From positions 16,280,457-16,344,456 of the forward strand of contig CM040442.1 of assembly GCA_022749755.1 (NCBI GenBank): DNA of 64,000 nucleotides, read 5' to 3'. Within the stretch, counting starts at the first letter, position 1. Each line of letters opens with the position of its first letter. The translations under genes and the position numbers were made by a program. Below are positions 1 to 11,800 of this stretch, one piece after another. Below the pieces are notes generated by a model. The model searched no databases. It saw nothing but the letters and a program-made list of their open reading frames with translations, and was not told the origin of the DNA. This DNA is from Azadirachta indica (lineage: Eukaryota > Streptophyta > Magnoliopsida > Sapindales > Meliaceae).

Positions 1-540
1 GGGATGATGTACTGTAGAGGTACATTCTTGTCCATTTGGACTTATATTTTGACATTGCGAAGATGTATTGTATGACTCTTTTGAGTAGGGGATGTTGGTA
101 TTGCAGAGGAAAATTCTTGTCCATTTGGACTTGTATTTCAGCATTGTAGAGATGCATTATATGGCTATTTTGAGCAAGGGACATCACTATCATAAAGGTA
201 TATTCTTATCTATCTAAACTTGTATTTTGGCATCGCAGAGATGCATCGTATAAACTCCTCAAAGCAAAGGACATCTATACCATGGAGGTATATTCTTATC
301 CATTTAGACTTATATTTTGGCATGGTAGAGATGCATTGTATGATTCATTTGAGCAAGGACATATCAGTATCGCGGAGGTACATTCTTATCCATCTAGACT
401 TATATTTTGGCATGGTAGAGATGCATTGTATGATTCATTTGAGCAAGGACATATCAGTATCTCAGAGGTACATTCTTATCCATCTAGAATTATGTTTTGG
501 TATTGTAGAGATGCATTGACTAGTTCTTCTTAGTAAATGA
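1..540. repeat. Tandem array of ~90-bp repeats, six visible units
   Basis: Each unit contains a block like ATTCTTGTCCATTTGGACTT, then TTTTGGCAT and GAGATGCAT, then TTTTGAGCAAGG. The ATTCTT block recurs near 25, 113, 202, 291, 382 and 473, a period of 87-91 bp. Units at 290-530 are the most alike. The array runs off the left edge. Because the period is a multiple of three, two reading frames stay open across it, but they look like a by-product rather than a gene. The reverse complement of this unit forms the array at 20405-21475, so this is probably the 3' repeat region of a minus-strand Tat-type retrotransposon. Confidence 0.85.
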
Positions 541-749
541 TGTCAGTACCACAGGTGTACATTTTTTTTAGGTGAACACGTATATATTTTTATTTTGAAA
601 TGACTTAAACAATTGTTATAATAAGTAAGAAATTTTTGACCTAAATAAAAAATAAGACATGACAAAATAAAATAAAAAATGAAATCATAAAATAAAAAAA
701 GAAGTGTCTGTTAACTAGATGTATAATCCTGGCCATATTGGTTGGTTAT
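541..749. other. AT-rich spacer
   Basis: A degenerate start of another repeat unit near 555 is followed by A-rich sequence. I see no gene. Confidence 0.5.
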
Positions 750-1290
750 GTGGTGTGGTCAGGAGAATTCTAATCCTTTGACCCCTGGAGGCCTTATCCT
801 GAATCCCTAACTTTCTCAGCTAGTTCTTTCTAAAAAGTCCCTCTCCAACTTTTTTTGCTTGGCAGTAGAGTCGAGATATCGACTTATAAGTGTTGCTGCC
901 CTTGTCACTTATATGTGGTTTCTCCTTCCATTAGGATTCCCTATTTTGCCTTTTTATATGCTTTCTAGTAAGTATCTATCGATGGCTTTCTGACTTTGAA
1001 TAAAAACTAGCAAGTCATTATCTCCCCCTAATAAAGGTGACGACATCCTGACCTATAGAAATCAGTAGGTCTTGACACTGTTTTTCAATAATATCCTTCC
1101 ATTTATCGATTACTTTCTACATCTCAGCTATTAGCTTATCTTGTTATTCGATCTTCTCTCAAAGCTCCTTGTTTTGCTTTCTTCTCCTACCACCCTCTGC
1201 TCAAGATTATAAGGATTTGGATTCCTATCATTTCCTTTTGTCACAATTACTTTTCATCTTCAAGGCTTTTTGTTTAAAACTTCTTTTCAC
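750..1290 (-). pseudogene. Possible degraded gag 5' region of a minus-strand gypsy relic
   Basis: Read on the minus strand, this stretch gives charged, helix-like segments rich in Lys, Glu and Arg, interrupted by many stops. It ends beside a sequence resembling the primer-binding-site and LTR junction of the Tat elements further right (see 1291-1330). With the 90-bp array on its left, it fits a minus-strand element whose central pol has been deleted. No diagnostic motif survives, so this rests on context. It could be unrelated degenerate DNA. Confidence 0.3.
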
Positions 1291-1330
1291 AAACAGTGCC
1301 AACTTTTAGATACCAAAATTTCATAACTTA
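1291..1330 (-). other. Degenerate primer-binding site and LTR edge
   Basis: GTGCCAACTTTTAGATACC at 1296-1314 lines up with GCGCCAACTGTTGATACC, the PBS/LTR junction of the compound element at 47149-47166. The LTR would begin near 1303. Decay is heavy. Confidence 0.35.
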
Positions 1331-2249
1331 ATATCAACTAGAAAATGTTTTAAGTTGTCGGAAAGGTCTACTTTTTTTTTTCTTAGTTTTTTGTCCTCAT
1401 TTAGTTGTTTTAATTTTTTTACTGTGTTTGAAATATTAGTTCTAGTAAAATTTTTAACATAAGAAATTAAGGATTTGGACTTTTTTTGTTGTTAAACGGG
1501 TTAAATGGAGCAACTTTGGAGGCATACTTATTTTGGGCTTATTTTCCTTCCTAATTGGTTTTCTTTTTAGGCCAGGTGTAATTAGAAATTACATTGGGCT
1601 AGTGTAGGCATCAAAGCATCAGTTTATGCGAAATTATGAGACTCGGTCCAACATATATATATGTATGTATAGGCATATGTATATGTACAAGTATATATGT
1701 ATGTATATATGTACACTATAAGCACCTGGGTAAATAGCATATAAAGATAATATTTTATTTGATTAAGGGTTCATATGGATAAGGCTAATAATTTATTTTT
1801 CCTTAGCAAGAAATTAAAGTTGTTTTCTTCTGATACTGAGTTGTATTCTTCATTCTCTCTTTAGAAAAATAATTCTAGCTAGGGTTTGTTGTTGAATATG
1901 CATTTTAGTTCTTGATTTTAAAACATGGAAATTCATTATGAGTGATTGATCATCTTAGATGTAATCAAAGTTAGCAAAGGGCTATCTTTAGTTCTTTAAT
2001 ATTCGTAAAGATGTTGACAGTAAAAGCTTTTTCTCTCTCCTCCTTTTTCTTTATTGAGTATTACAAGATTACAATTTACTGATATTTGCATCATATATCG
2101 ATCAGGAGCCTAGATATGATAGATATGAGATAGTCCAAATATCTACACACATTTTGTATGATATCTACCTTTAGAGAAGGAATATCTACCCACAATTAAT
2201 CAATAAAAAATTTTTATAATACAAGTGTGGGAAGAGTCCTACACATGGG
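1331..2249. other. Non-coding AT-rich stretch
   Basis: No ORF or recognisable motif. An irregular TATGTA/TATATG microsatellite-like run lies at about 1650-1710. The left part may be decayed LTR sequence, and the right part should contain the lost 5' end of the copia element. I cannot define either. Confidence 0.4.
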
Positions 2250-2653
2250 AGGACTAAAGTTGAACAATATATTTCTCAGCTTTAGAGTGTAGAGGCTAAG
2301 ATTGATGATGAAGATCAAGCAATTATTTTGTTTGCTTTTTTGCCAAATTCATACAAGACTTTGGTGACCATGTTACTAGTTAGGAAGCAGATTCTAACGG
2401 TGGATGAAGTCTCAACTGGTATTTTGGAGACCAATAAAATCAAGCAACCAAGTGTTTCTTCTCAAGTTAAAGGTCTTGTTGCAAGAGAAGATAACAAGGC
2501 AAAATCGAGACATGGTAGAAGTAAATCTCGTGGAAGAAATTTTCGCTATAATGATCGTTCCAAGTTGCGCCCAAGGAAAGATGTGGAGTGTCATTATTGC
2601 CACAAAAAATGGCTTATTAGAAGATTCTACAACAAATTGAAGAAGCCAAAATA
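2250..2653 (+). pseudogene. Copia gag, C-terminal half with degenerate zinc knuckle
   Basis: The region resembles the end of a copia Gag (nucleocapsid), which packages element RNA. The longest open piece covers 2328-2654. It gives a UBN2-like helical stretch (FAFLPNSYKTLV), a basic Arg/Lys/Ser segment, and a CCHC-like start, CHYCHKKW, in which the later His and Cys of the knuckle are lost. An in-frame stop sits upstream near 2285. The N-terminal half of Gag is absent. Protease motifs follow directly, as expected in copia. Confidence 0.72.
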
Positions 2654-2732
2654 ATGACTTTCTTCATTATTATTTGATAATGAAGAAGGAGATATGTTGT
2701 GGGTATCTTCAAGTGAAGATCTCTTTCAGAAT

Positions 2733-2945
2733 TATGGATACTTGACTTTGGATGCACACATCATATATGTCCTTACAAAGAATAGTTTAATACCTACCAG
2801 TCTTGTGACAGTGGTTCTATTTTAAGGGGTAATGACACTTCTTGCAAGGTTATCGGAATCGGCACAGTGAAAATAAGGATGCATGATGGAATTCTTAGAG
2901 TACTGGGTAATGTTTAGCATATTCCTAAGTTGAAGAAATATGACT
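2733..2945 (+). pseudogene. Copia aspartic protease remnant
   Basis: A frame starting near 2733 reads ILDFGCTHHICP, matching the copia protease signature D-[ST]-G-[CA]-[ST]. The catalytic Ser/Thr has become Phe. The downstream hydrophobic GIGTVKIRMHDG segment and a PKLKK motif are in the expected places, with a stop in the V-x-HIP motif near 2918. In a live element this enzyme cuts Gag-Pol. Here the active-site change and stops rule that out. Confidence 0.7.
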
Positions 2946-3142
2946 CTTTTGGGAATGTTGGATTCTTTGGGTTATAATTTCTTTGCCAAAATGGATTATT
3001 GAAAGTCTACAAAGCAGCTTTTGTGATAATGAAATGAGAAAATGTTGGAAACTTGTGCAAACTACTAGGAGACACTGTTTCAAGTAGAGCTACTGTCGCT
3101 ACACATACAGAACCAAGCAATGATAATACCAAATTTTAGCAC

Positions 3143-3340
3143 ATGCAGTTATGTCATCTTAGTGAACATGGGCTGTATGAATTGCACAAGAGGAACCTTT
3201 TAAGCAGTATGAAGGGATGCAAATTAGAATTCTCCAAATTTTGTGTTATAGAAAAGCAGAACAAGTTCAGCTTTAACACTTCATCTCACACTAGTAAAGG
3301 TATTCTTAATTATGTTTATACTAATGTATGGGGACCATAA
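3143..3340 (+). pseudogene. Copia GAG-pre-integrase (zinc-binding) domain
   Basis: A 65-codon open stretch matches the gag_pre-integrs family: a His-containing start (HLSEHGLYELHKRNLL), then a CKLEFSKFC-type cysteine pair, then the KGILNYVYTNVWGP boundary motif that precedes the integrase core in Tork/Tnt1-like copia elements. It corresponds to the HHCC zinc finger of integrase. It is the best preserved piece of this element and ends at a TAA at the start of the integrase core. Confidence 0.82.
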
Positions 3341-3670
3341 TTAGTTGCACCATATAGAGGTCTTAATTATTTCATTAGTTTCGTCGAAGCTTACTGTAGA
3401 AAGGCTTGGTTGTACTTCATGAAGCATAAATTCGAAGTGTTCAACGTTTTCAAGCAATAGAAGACTGAGGTGGAATACCAAACTAGCAAAGATTAACGTA
3501 CATTAGAATTGACACTAGGATCAAGTAAAAGAAAATTTTCTTTTTAGAATTTTGTAAGAATGAAGGTATTACTCGGTATTTCATATTAAAGAAGACTTTA
3601 GAGTAAAACGAAGTGGCTGAAAGAATGAATAAAACATTAATGGAAAAATCTTAATATATGATGTCTAACA
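3341..3670 (+). pseudogene. Copia integrase catalytic core remnant
   Basis: Frame-shifted pieces read like the copia rve core: YFISFV, AWLYFMKHK, then ITRYF and a NEVAERMNKTLMEKS motif. Here the E of the DDE triad lies in the NEVAERMN block. The second Asp region (normally a SDNGxEY motif) is broken by frameshifts near 3490-3530. The C-terminal part of integrase and the linker to RT are missing, because RT-type sequence starts by about 3810. Confidence 0.7.
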
Positions 3671-3799
3671 TAGGATAGCCAAAAAATTTCTTGACAGAAG
3701 TAGTTAACATTGCTATTTACTTAATTAATTGGTCCCTATTCCTGGCTATAAATTTCAATTAGTTTTTACAAAGAAAGAAGTAGTCACAAAAAATGAAGG

Positions 3800-4694
3800 A
3801 GAAAAATATGAGGCTCGACTAGCTACCAAAGGATACTTACAGAAGTAAGTATAAACTACAATGAAATTTTCTATCTGATGGTAAAGCATACGTCTATATA
3901 AGTTATCTTATCGATTATAGCAATGTACAATTTAGAGTTAGAGTAACTAGATGAAAAACTGCTTTCTTGCATTGAGAGCCAGAGGAGCAGATTTATATGC
4001 AGTAATCTAAAAGTTTTAAAAAACCATGCAAGGAAGGGCTTGTGTGTAGATTGAAAACGTCTTTATATGGATTAAAACAATCACTCAGACAATGGTATAA
4101 GTGGTTTGATACTTTTATGGTATGACATAGGTATGATTATTGTGTCTATTTCGGAAAGTTAAATGATGGTACTTTTTTACCTGACGTCTTATGTTGATGA
4201 TTTACTGATTGCTGCTAAAAACAAATCTCACAATCAGTGAAAACAAATCTCACGTCTTTAAGCTCAAGAATATGTTAAATATTGAATTACAAATAAAGGA
4301 TCTTGGAGTTGCTAAGAAGATCCTTCACATGGAAATCAACAGAGATAGGACAGCTGGAAAATTGTGGCTTACTCAAAAGAACTATATGAAGAACATTCTG
4401 GAAAAGTTTAGTATGCTCAATGCTACATTTTTTACTATCTTTAAATCTTTACCAAACACAAAAGATGAGGTGGAGTATATGACTCAAGTACCTTATGCAA
4501 ATGCCGTAGGATGCCTGATGTACACAATGGTATGTACTAAACTAGACATTTCACAAGTAATCAATGTGGTTAGTAGATACATGGCAAGTATAGGAAAAGA
4601 GCATTGGAATGCAGCAAAATGGATTTTTAGATATCTTGCTAGAAAAATAAATTATGGATTGTTGTATGGTCAAGATTCAGCTTCTAGTAAGTGA
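3800..4694 (+). pseudogene. Copia reverse transcriptase, YVDD motif retained
   Basis: Frames at 3810-4208 give ARLATKGY, a VKHTSI-VILSI block, and an LYGLKQSPRQWY-like block with small errors. The catalytic box SYVDDLLIAAKN lies at about 4188-4225. A long open stretch from 4209 to 4694 continues with LNIELQIKDLG, ILHMEINRDR, LWLTQKNYMKNILEKF, YANAVGCLMY and HWNAAKWIFRYLA. These are the standard RT-to-RNase H connection motifs of RVT_2. The frame stops at 4692, where the RNase H domain should begin and the insertion follows. Confidence 0.85.
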
Positions 4695-6160
4695 TATGCT
4701 CTCATGCAACCTCTAAGTATATGGATTTGTACAAGGAATAAATGGAAAGAAAAGGGTTGTTGTATCCTGAACGACTATGTTTTTTAATTTTTAAATTTGT
4801 TATTGTGACTATGATAGATTAAATTTATCTAGGCACTCAAAATTTGCAAGAGCAAGAAAATATAAAGAAAAGTTTCAAAAAGAAAACAACTAAATTGAGT
4901 GACAAAAATAAAAGCCAGCAAATTAAGCTAATAGAGAGAATATGCGCAGAAATTAATATGAAAATGATCCTAAGATTTTGATTTCACCTAACCTTACCAT
5001 GTCTCTCCTAATTTGGAATTTGCTAAATTTTCATTTTTAATACACTAATCACAGGTTTTAAGTAACTTTGTTCCCTCTCTCGAGTGCCGAACTAGATTTA
5101 TGTTTAACTAAACCAACCGATATCTCTATATAACTAAATTAGCTTTACAATCCTTAAATCCAACCTGTTATTAACTCTTAAAAATTAATTCACCTCTATG
5201 TTCATTAAGTCCCAAGCTTTAATGTGATTATCTAGTCATTGATGTTTTACCGAACGCTTAATATACTAAACTGAGGTTTCAAATCTCATGAACAATTTAG
5301 ATTATTAATAGTACCAATTCATTCATGTTTAATCTAATAATTCATTATACATAAATTATTAGCATTAAGTGTAAGAAAAACTCAATTAATTAAAAATCAA
5401 TAACAATAACAAATTCCTTAATTAGTTAAAACATGGTAGAATTTGGCTATATTAAAGTCCTAGAATATGGAAAATTTACCCTAACATATCAACAATTAAG
5501 CACAAGTCCATAATGAAATTCATCATCGCTATAACAATCTAACAATAAAAATAAAAAAATTTCAAAACAAAAGTGAGAGTTTGAGAAGACAAAACTAGTG
5601 ATGAAAGGCTTCTACAACCAATCTTCAAGTCTTTTTCCAAAGGCTGTTAAGCTTGATTGATTTTTTCCCTTCTCTCTCTAAAATTTTTCCTTGTTCTTCC
5701 CTTTTTCCCATTCTATAAAGCTTCCTTTCTATTCTTGGATAATCTTTTTTATATGATGGTTGATGTCAAAGAAATAAGAAACTTAGAATCAGACAGGTTT
5801 TGAAAATGGACTGAAATTCAATCTAGAACGGTAAGTTGCAATGTGGCTGCACCTTGCTTTCTACCTTTGGATGTGTTAAGCACCAAATCAGTGCAATTTT
5901 AATTAATTTCTTCAATCTTTTTTCAATTATGTCCCTTGAATCTTTATTTCTTACATTTAAGTCCATAATTTCCTTGCATTTTGGTCTTTTTGCATTTTGA
6001 TCCCGATTTTTGATAACTTGTCCTTTGTGTCCCATTTTTGTGCTCTTATCACTTTGACTGCGATTTTTTTCATTTCTACATAAAAACAAAGAATTTCATT
6101 AAAACAGCACTATTGCTTGAGGATTTACACATATATTTAAATGTGAAAGTAAGATAAGTG
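4695..6160. mobile_element. ~1.4-kb non-coding insertion splitting copia RT from RNase H
   Basis: The copia polyprotein stops at 4694 and resumes with RNase H near 6170, where these domains are normally contiguous. The intervening DNA has no coding signature. It contains pyrimidine-rich tracts at 5655-5720 and 5930-6080 and resembles anonymous LTR-like or large non-autonomous repeats of dicots. The core probably starts near 4790-4810 and ends near 6110-6130. I could not define terminal repeats or a target duplication, so the class is open: solo LTR, LARD or other. Confidence 0.55.
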
Positions 6161-6164
6161 AGTA

Positions 6165-6605
6165 AAGTACTCACTTATTAATAAGTTAGTCGGATACATC
6201 AATCAGACTATACAGGAGATCTAAATAATAAAAGATCCATGACCAGCTATTCTTTAAAGTTCGGAATAGAATTGATTTCATGGAAATCTATTCTACAGTT
6301 TACAATTGCTCTTTCTACTACTAAAGCAGAGTATATGTCAACCATTGAAGCAGGACAAGATGCTTTGTGATTGAAAGGTCTAGTCGAGGGACTTAACTTT
6401 AAGCAAGATGCTGCTTAATTGCAAAGTGATAGTCAAAATCCTATATTTTTTGCCAAGAATCAAGTATTTCATGTGAGGTCAAAATATATAGATATTTGAT
6501 ATCATAAGATTAAAGAGTGGATCGCTTGTAAATAAATTTGTCTATCGAAGGTCCACACAAAGAAAAATATAGTTAATATATTAACCAAGCCAGTTCCTAT
6601 AAAAA
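6165..6605 (+). pseudogene. Copia RNase H and pol C-terminus
   Basis: The frame reads ISWKSILQF, ALSTTKAEYM and STIEAGQDAL, then LQSDSQNPIFFAKNQVFHVRSKYIDI, with a later NILTKPVP motif. These are the copia RNase H landmarks (W-x-S, S-T-x-E-A-E-Y, DNxxA-x-x-L, and the terminal TKP motif). Stops occur at several points. It continues the RT at 3800-4694 on the far side of the insertion. Confidence 0.82.
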
Positions 6606-6639
6606 AGTTCATGTTACTTGGACTTACTATAAGTCACCT

Positions 6640-7000
6640 CATACTAGGATATCACCAATGTTCGTGCATCAAAAGATACTTCCAAATTGAGAGATATATG
6701 AAAGTTAAAAATTTGCTGAGGTGTAAATTGTTTAAATGGTGGCTCATTTTCAACACAAAATTTGAAAAGTATCTAGAAGACAGTAGCAAGTCAGTCGAAT
6801 TTGGTGGCCTCTATGTATACATAAGTGCTTACCTCAAATTAGTTGGATTTTATTAGCATTTTTGGCTCTCAAATGGCCTATAAATAAAGGACTTCCTTAA
6901 TTTGTAATGACATCAATTGAGAGAGAATTTAGAGAAAGCTCAAATTTGATGAGAAAGAAATGTGTTGCAATGCTGGTTTTGAAGTTAAAAAAATGAGATG
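6640..7000 (+). other. Probable 3' LTR remnant of the copia element
   Basis: Just beyond pol, a stretch contains CCTATAAATAAAGG near 6877, which looks like an LTR TATA box. It is followed by a GAGAGAGAATTTAGAGAAAG-type leader as seen in copia LTRs. No second LTR copy was found for comparison, so the limits are guesses. Confidence 0.4.
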
Positions 7001-8035
7001 ATTTCATTTGGGCCTCCAACTTTGTAAGATTTACAACTTTGCTCATTACCTGTAAGTTTTACATTTAGCCCATCTAAGTTTGTGTGTATTTGTATATTAT
7101 ACTTAAATTTTGTAATTTCTCTCAATTTGATCCTAATGGAATATTTCGAGTGCTGGAGGGCATAGGTAATATTTATTGCACATAGTTAAATTTTGATGTC
7201 CTTTACTTTATGTTGTTGCTTGTTTGTCAATCTTGTCATGTTTGAATTTTACAATTACTATATTTTATAAGTTTTGTATTTCTTGATGAATTGTTAGGCC
7301 ATCAAATTTCCCAATAAATCATCACCCAAATTCCACCTGTAGAATCATCTAGTAAAACACCATGCATAGAAAACATCTTAAGTTTTAAGAGACTTCCCTT
7401 CTATAAGAATGATCATATAAACTATATTTAGCAATTAAAAATTGAACTTTGAATTAAGACTTATTCCGTGACTCCTCGTCTCTATATATAAAATTGAGAG
7501 CTCAATTCTTCTAACTTGTTAGCAATCTATGGTTCAACATAAAAGAATATTAGTTAAAATAAAAGTATTATAGACTTTCAATGGTATTTTGTCTTAGCAT
7601 ATGATAAATGGGATAACAACATTTTTTATCCCTGAATGTTGGCAAAATAATAAATCACAATAATCTTTGCTTAATATTTAAAATTTAGTCTCTATTGTTT
7701 ATAAAGTTCTTCCATATTAATGAAATGAGGGGTAAAATGGACATTTAGGTAAGAATGAGAGCCAACAGTAGGTAGGTCATAATTCATCGCAGTTGATCTA
7801 ATAGCCACCAAGAGTAGGCCATACATCTATAGCCTTTTTTGTGTCTCCACCAAGCTGAAGTCCTTCAAAATGATAGCTGGTGAACATATCAAATGTCATC
7901 TTTGGAATCCTTAGGGTATAATGTATATTTCAACCAATATATTTTACAATCGTCACCATTGAAGCAACAATTTTCCCGTTGTATTGCTTCTCTATCATTT
8001 AGTGATGGGCTTTATTCCTTTTTGGGCTTTATTTC
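7001..8035. other. Non-coding AT-rich stretch
   Basis: No gene seen. A phrase near 7606-7660 (GGGATAACAACATTTTTTATCC) resembles GGGATAATAACAGTTTCGTCC at 52404, so both may be termini of one dispersed repeat. A second repeat-like phrase ('GGGCCTCCAACTTTG') lies near 7010. Confidence 0.4.
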
Positions 8036-8212
8036 AATTAATATCCTCCCCTAAGCTCTCAGTAACATTGAGCTTGCTTTTCAAAGAGCAAAACCTTTTT
8101 GTGATTAAGGCCTTGGTGAAGATGTCTATTGCGTATTCTTAATAAAATCTAGAATAGGGCCTTGGAAGGCAGGATTGGTTGTTATTATTGTTGCATTGAT
8201 GTTGTCACTCCA
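8036..8212 (-). pseudogene. Copia pol C-terminal scrap on the minus strand
   Basis: From about 8135 down to 8036, the minus strand reads an uninterrupted 33 codons containing AIDIFTKAL, KRFCSLKSKLNV and a terminal stop. This is the end of a copia polyprotein (the A-D-I-F-T-K-x-L motif). Just upstream, in another frame, is DNINATIITTNPAFQG, the DNxSAxxLxxNPVFH motif of RNase H, with the intervening ~35 residues deleted. This is a different copia copy from the plus-strand one at 2250-7000. Confidence 0.7.
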
Positions 8213-8269
8213 AAAGATTGGAAATATTGAAGGAGCCATGTTCAGCTCACTGAGAAGAAGAGATTTTAT

Positions 8270-8642
8270 ATATCCGGATAACTTCAACAACTATGTCCAT
8301 TTATAGTTCTTTTATTTAATTATATTAATTATATGTTTGGTTATCTTTATTTGTAATAAATACAATATGGATTTATATTTCTTTTAATTATCTTTATTTG
8401 TAATGAAAAATAGTATGTATTTTTATTATTTTTTTTTTAAAAATTTTAAAAGAGAATTTTAATTATTTTTACTTGTAATCAATATAGTATATATATATAT
8501 TTATTTCTTTTATTTACATCAATTATGTGTTTGATTATTTTTTAAAAGAATATAAAGATATGAAATAAAATTTTTATATTCTTATTTAATGGTTTAATTT
8601 AATTTTGAATATAAAAATTAAAAGATAATTTTGATTATTTTT
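8270..8642. repeat. Degenerate AT-rich minisatellite
   Basis: TTATCTTTATTTGTAATAAA-type units recur near 8341, 8389 and 8461, with short ATTATTTTT spacers. Continuation of this repeat to the right of the CACTA element at 12671 allows the empty insertion site to be inferred. Confidence 0.55.
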
Positions 8643-8645
8643 ATT

Positions 8646-8664
8646 CATTACCAGAAAAATGGCC
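8646..8664 (+). repeat. CACTA left terminal inverted repeat
   Basis: CATTACCAGAAAAATGGCC, imperfect partner of the right terminus. The ATT target duplication is at 8643-8645. Confidence 0.8.
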
Positions 8665-8889
8665 ATTATTGACGTTAGATTAGTATCGGTGATATTTTTT
8701 ATTGACACATCTTCTAGGTAGCGTAATAGCCCCAACCAGCAATCTTTGCTGCCAAATAGAGTATCACAGCAAAAGTATCAATATTCAATGTACCCAATAT
8801 ATCAGTAGCATATCAAGACTTTGGTATCAAGATTTTTATGTTACTAGAAAGGTATTTATGGTTTCTTATTTGCTTATATTAGATTAGTA

Positions 8890-11800
8890 TCAATACATGT
8901 TTCTATATTAAAAAAAAATTAATTTAAGTTACTAATAATAATGTCCTTATTTATTTTTCAAATGTTGAATTTACTAAAACTATTAGGAATATGGTAATAA
9001 AAATGACTTGTAACAAAAATATTATAAATTGAACATCTAAGTTTTAGACAATTCAATAACTTTCATACATTCATCTCCCATTCAATTCTAAATTCAAAAA
9101 TAATTCTAAGTACAAAAACAATTCTAAGTCCAAAAATAAAATTAACTTTTGTGTGTACAATTAAAGTATAAGCAAAAGTAGAAGTGTTGATCAATTATGG
9201 GCAAACAGAAGCAAAGTACAAGTATATAGATTTCCAATCAAGCAATGTCAAAATCTTCAATCCTAGACAAAACACAAGCATCAAATTCATTAAATTCACC
9301 AAAATAACTTAACAATTTTTTTTCAATATAAAATAACAAATTTGACATTTAATCTGGATATGTATCTTTTAATCCTGCCATATTGCTGTAAATGTTCGCC
9401 ATCTCTTCAAAACCTATATGCAATCCATTTAAAAAAGATGTCAACATAATTATGAAAATAAATATTCTTGAGTCCACAATAAATAAAATAAGAAAACAAT
9501 GTTCATTTTCAATAGATAAATGAATTAAGAAATTTCTAAAATTATACTAAATTACATGTTTAGTAGATATAGCATGATATGACATAGGGTGAAGAAATAT
9601 ACAAATGATAGTATTTCAAATACATAACTAAACACCTTGGATACACATGGATTTAACTTCAATATTAAAAAAGTGGCATATTGTTTAATATCTAAATAAA
9701 ACCAAAACAATTGAAGAATAATGAAATGAACAAAGCATAATCAATTTATAAAAATGAATAAAAAAATTGAATCAAATCAAATTTCTAGCATTATATCAAA
9801 AAATACAAAGGATGTTTAATAAGTATAAAAAAATTGGAATCATATTTATATTTGATCCACAAATGATGTTTAGTATGTAATATAGGTACATGCACAAGAA
9901 CCACAAGCTGAAAGATAATATGGTGATATAGCATAGGCAACCAAGTAGCGGAAGTTACTTGATTCTGAATTTTTAGAGTCCACAAAAGCTCTGAAGTAAA
10001 GGTTTGGCTGCTAATTTTAACCATCTTAATGCATTGTAGATTTACAAGACAATAATAATGACATCTAAATAGAAGGTTAATTGACATCAACTTTTCAAAA
10101 AACAACCATTTGAAAACCACTCTTATAGTAGAAAAATCTGCAACTCTTTTCTAAATTCATGTTTCTTTAAGTGGTAAATAATCGAATTAAAATAGTTAAG
10201 CTCGAAACTTTATCACTTTAACTCCTATGTGATAAAACCATTACTTTACGAGTAACAAACCAAAGTTAATGCAGTACATAGTAAAAAGTAGTTTTACTTG
10301 TTAAAGTTAGAGAAATATTTCATAACTAAAAGATAAAAATAGATAAGTTTAAAACATTTCAATTTACAAAAATACAACTCACACTTTTACAACAGATATT
10401 TTAATTTCTTGCATGATCTTTTATAAGGATATATCATTCATCTTACATCAAAAGATTTGGGGATATATACTCAACAATAAATTGCCTCAAGAGTTTTAGT
10501 AATCATGGTAAAGTAAACAAAAGAAATTCACACCTTGCAAAGATTCAAGAGATCCTGGTTGTGAAGGAAGTTGCAGTAACCAATCATCATTTATATATAT
10601 GTTAACAACAAGATAACAATTTAAGCAACTTCAATAATGAAATAATTTATATCTTTGCAGAAGTCTTCACAAGATTGGGAAGTTTATACATGATAATACT
10701 AAATTCCTGAACCAATAAGGTTTGAAAGAGATTTATAATTATATAAAACATATATTTTTGTTAAACTTCCTATCCTCAACTGAATATGTCATCTCTAAAA
10801 ATTAATTAAAAAAGAAAGAAATTAGTAGGAGTATACTGAACAACCATAAATATTAAAGTAATTGAAATGCAAATGTATCATTTAAAGTTATTATTATGAT
10901 GCTCCACCACCAAGCTCCAATCATTATAAACAACTAATTCTTCATAGAACAATAATTAAATGATTTAGCTAAAAAGCTTTCCTTGACATCCTTGGCCTTA
11001 TAGTATATGTAAATTTTTAGCATATAAAAAGCAATTCATTTTCAGTAATTCTTTGAAATCTTAAAAAGTTTTGTTTCAATTAAAACTAACATTACTAATA
11101 AGGCATTTTCTTGAACACTTAGAGTACTATATTAAAGATCTAAGAAACTCTATCTAAAATGAGCACTATGCATAATCCTTCAAATCCAACTTTCGCAATA
11201 AACATCTTTGTATAGAATTAAAAAAAAGGGTTAATTAATGAATTGAACTGCACATTTTCTCTTCAACTAAGGAAAAAAGACTAAAACTCAACAATAAGAG
11301 AATTTATATAATTTTCCAAAAATTTTAAATTTTAAAGGAAAAACTATATACACATCAAGATAAATAAGAAGCAAACAACACTTCAATATATATCCAACCA
11401 TAATCACTTCACATCACACCTCTTGTATGTTCCCCAATCATAACTAAATACAGCTACAACAACAATATCCAATGTAAAGTAATATCCAATGAATACAAAG
11501 TGAATGTGATTAGGTAAAAGAATATATTTGATAACAACAGCAAAAACAATTTTTTTTGCTCCCAAGTCAATAAATAAACAACTAAAAAAATAAACCATTA
11601 TCAACAAAAGTAGAAATCAAATCCCAAATCAGTATATGCACTCTAGTAATAAAAGTCATAACACAAAGAATAAAAAATTAGCACATGCATTCCAACAAAA
11701 AAAAAAATCACAATACAAAGAATAAGAAAATTAGTACATGCACTCCAACAATAAAAGTCACAAGGAATAAACTAATCAACATATACACTCCAATAACCCA

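Larger units (their letters stand above)
2250..7000 (+). mobile_element. Decayed Ty1/copia retrotransposon, 5'-truncated and interrupted
   Basis: On the plus strand, in copia order, come gag with a zinc-knuckle remnant, aspartic protease, GAG-pre-integrase, integrase core, reverse transcriptase with YVDD, and RNase H. They are followed by an LTR-like stretch with a TATA motif. Integrase before RT separates copia from gypsy. Many stops and frameshifts, a deletion between integrase and RT, and an insertion of about 1.4 kb between RT and RNase H make it inactive. No 5' LTR or tRNA-Met primer site was found upstream, so the 5' end is missing or unrecognisable. Confidence 0.88.

Noticed and set aside
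220..533. Two overlapping open frames of 99 and 83 codons across the 90-bp array, giving repetitive peptides
   Set aside because: The repeat period is a multiple of three, so any frame open in one unit stays open. There are no gene signals and no conservation between frames.
4695..6160. Solo LTR call for the insertion, with TGTG...AGCA ends
   Set aside because: The 5-bp flanks tested (GTTAT and CTATT) do not match and no TG...CA pair could be fixed, so the class was left open.
9791..10120. 109-codon minus-strand ORF in the CACTA interior as transposase or captured gene
   Set aside because: No transposase motif, a composition typical of translated AT-rich DNA, and no supporting splice structure.
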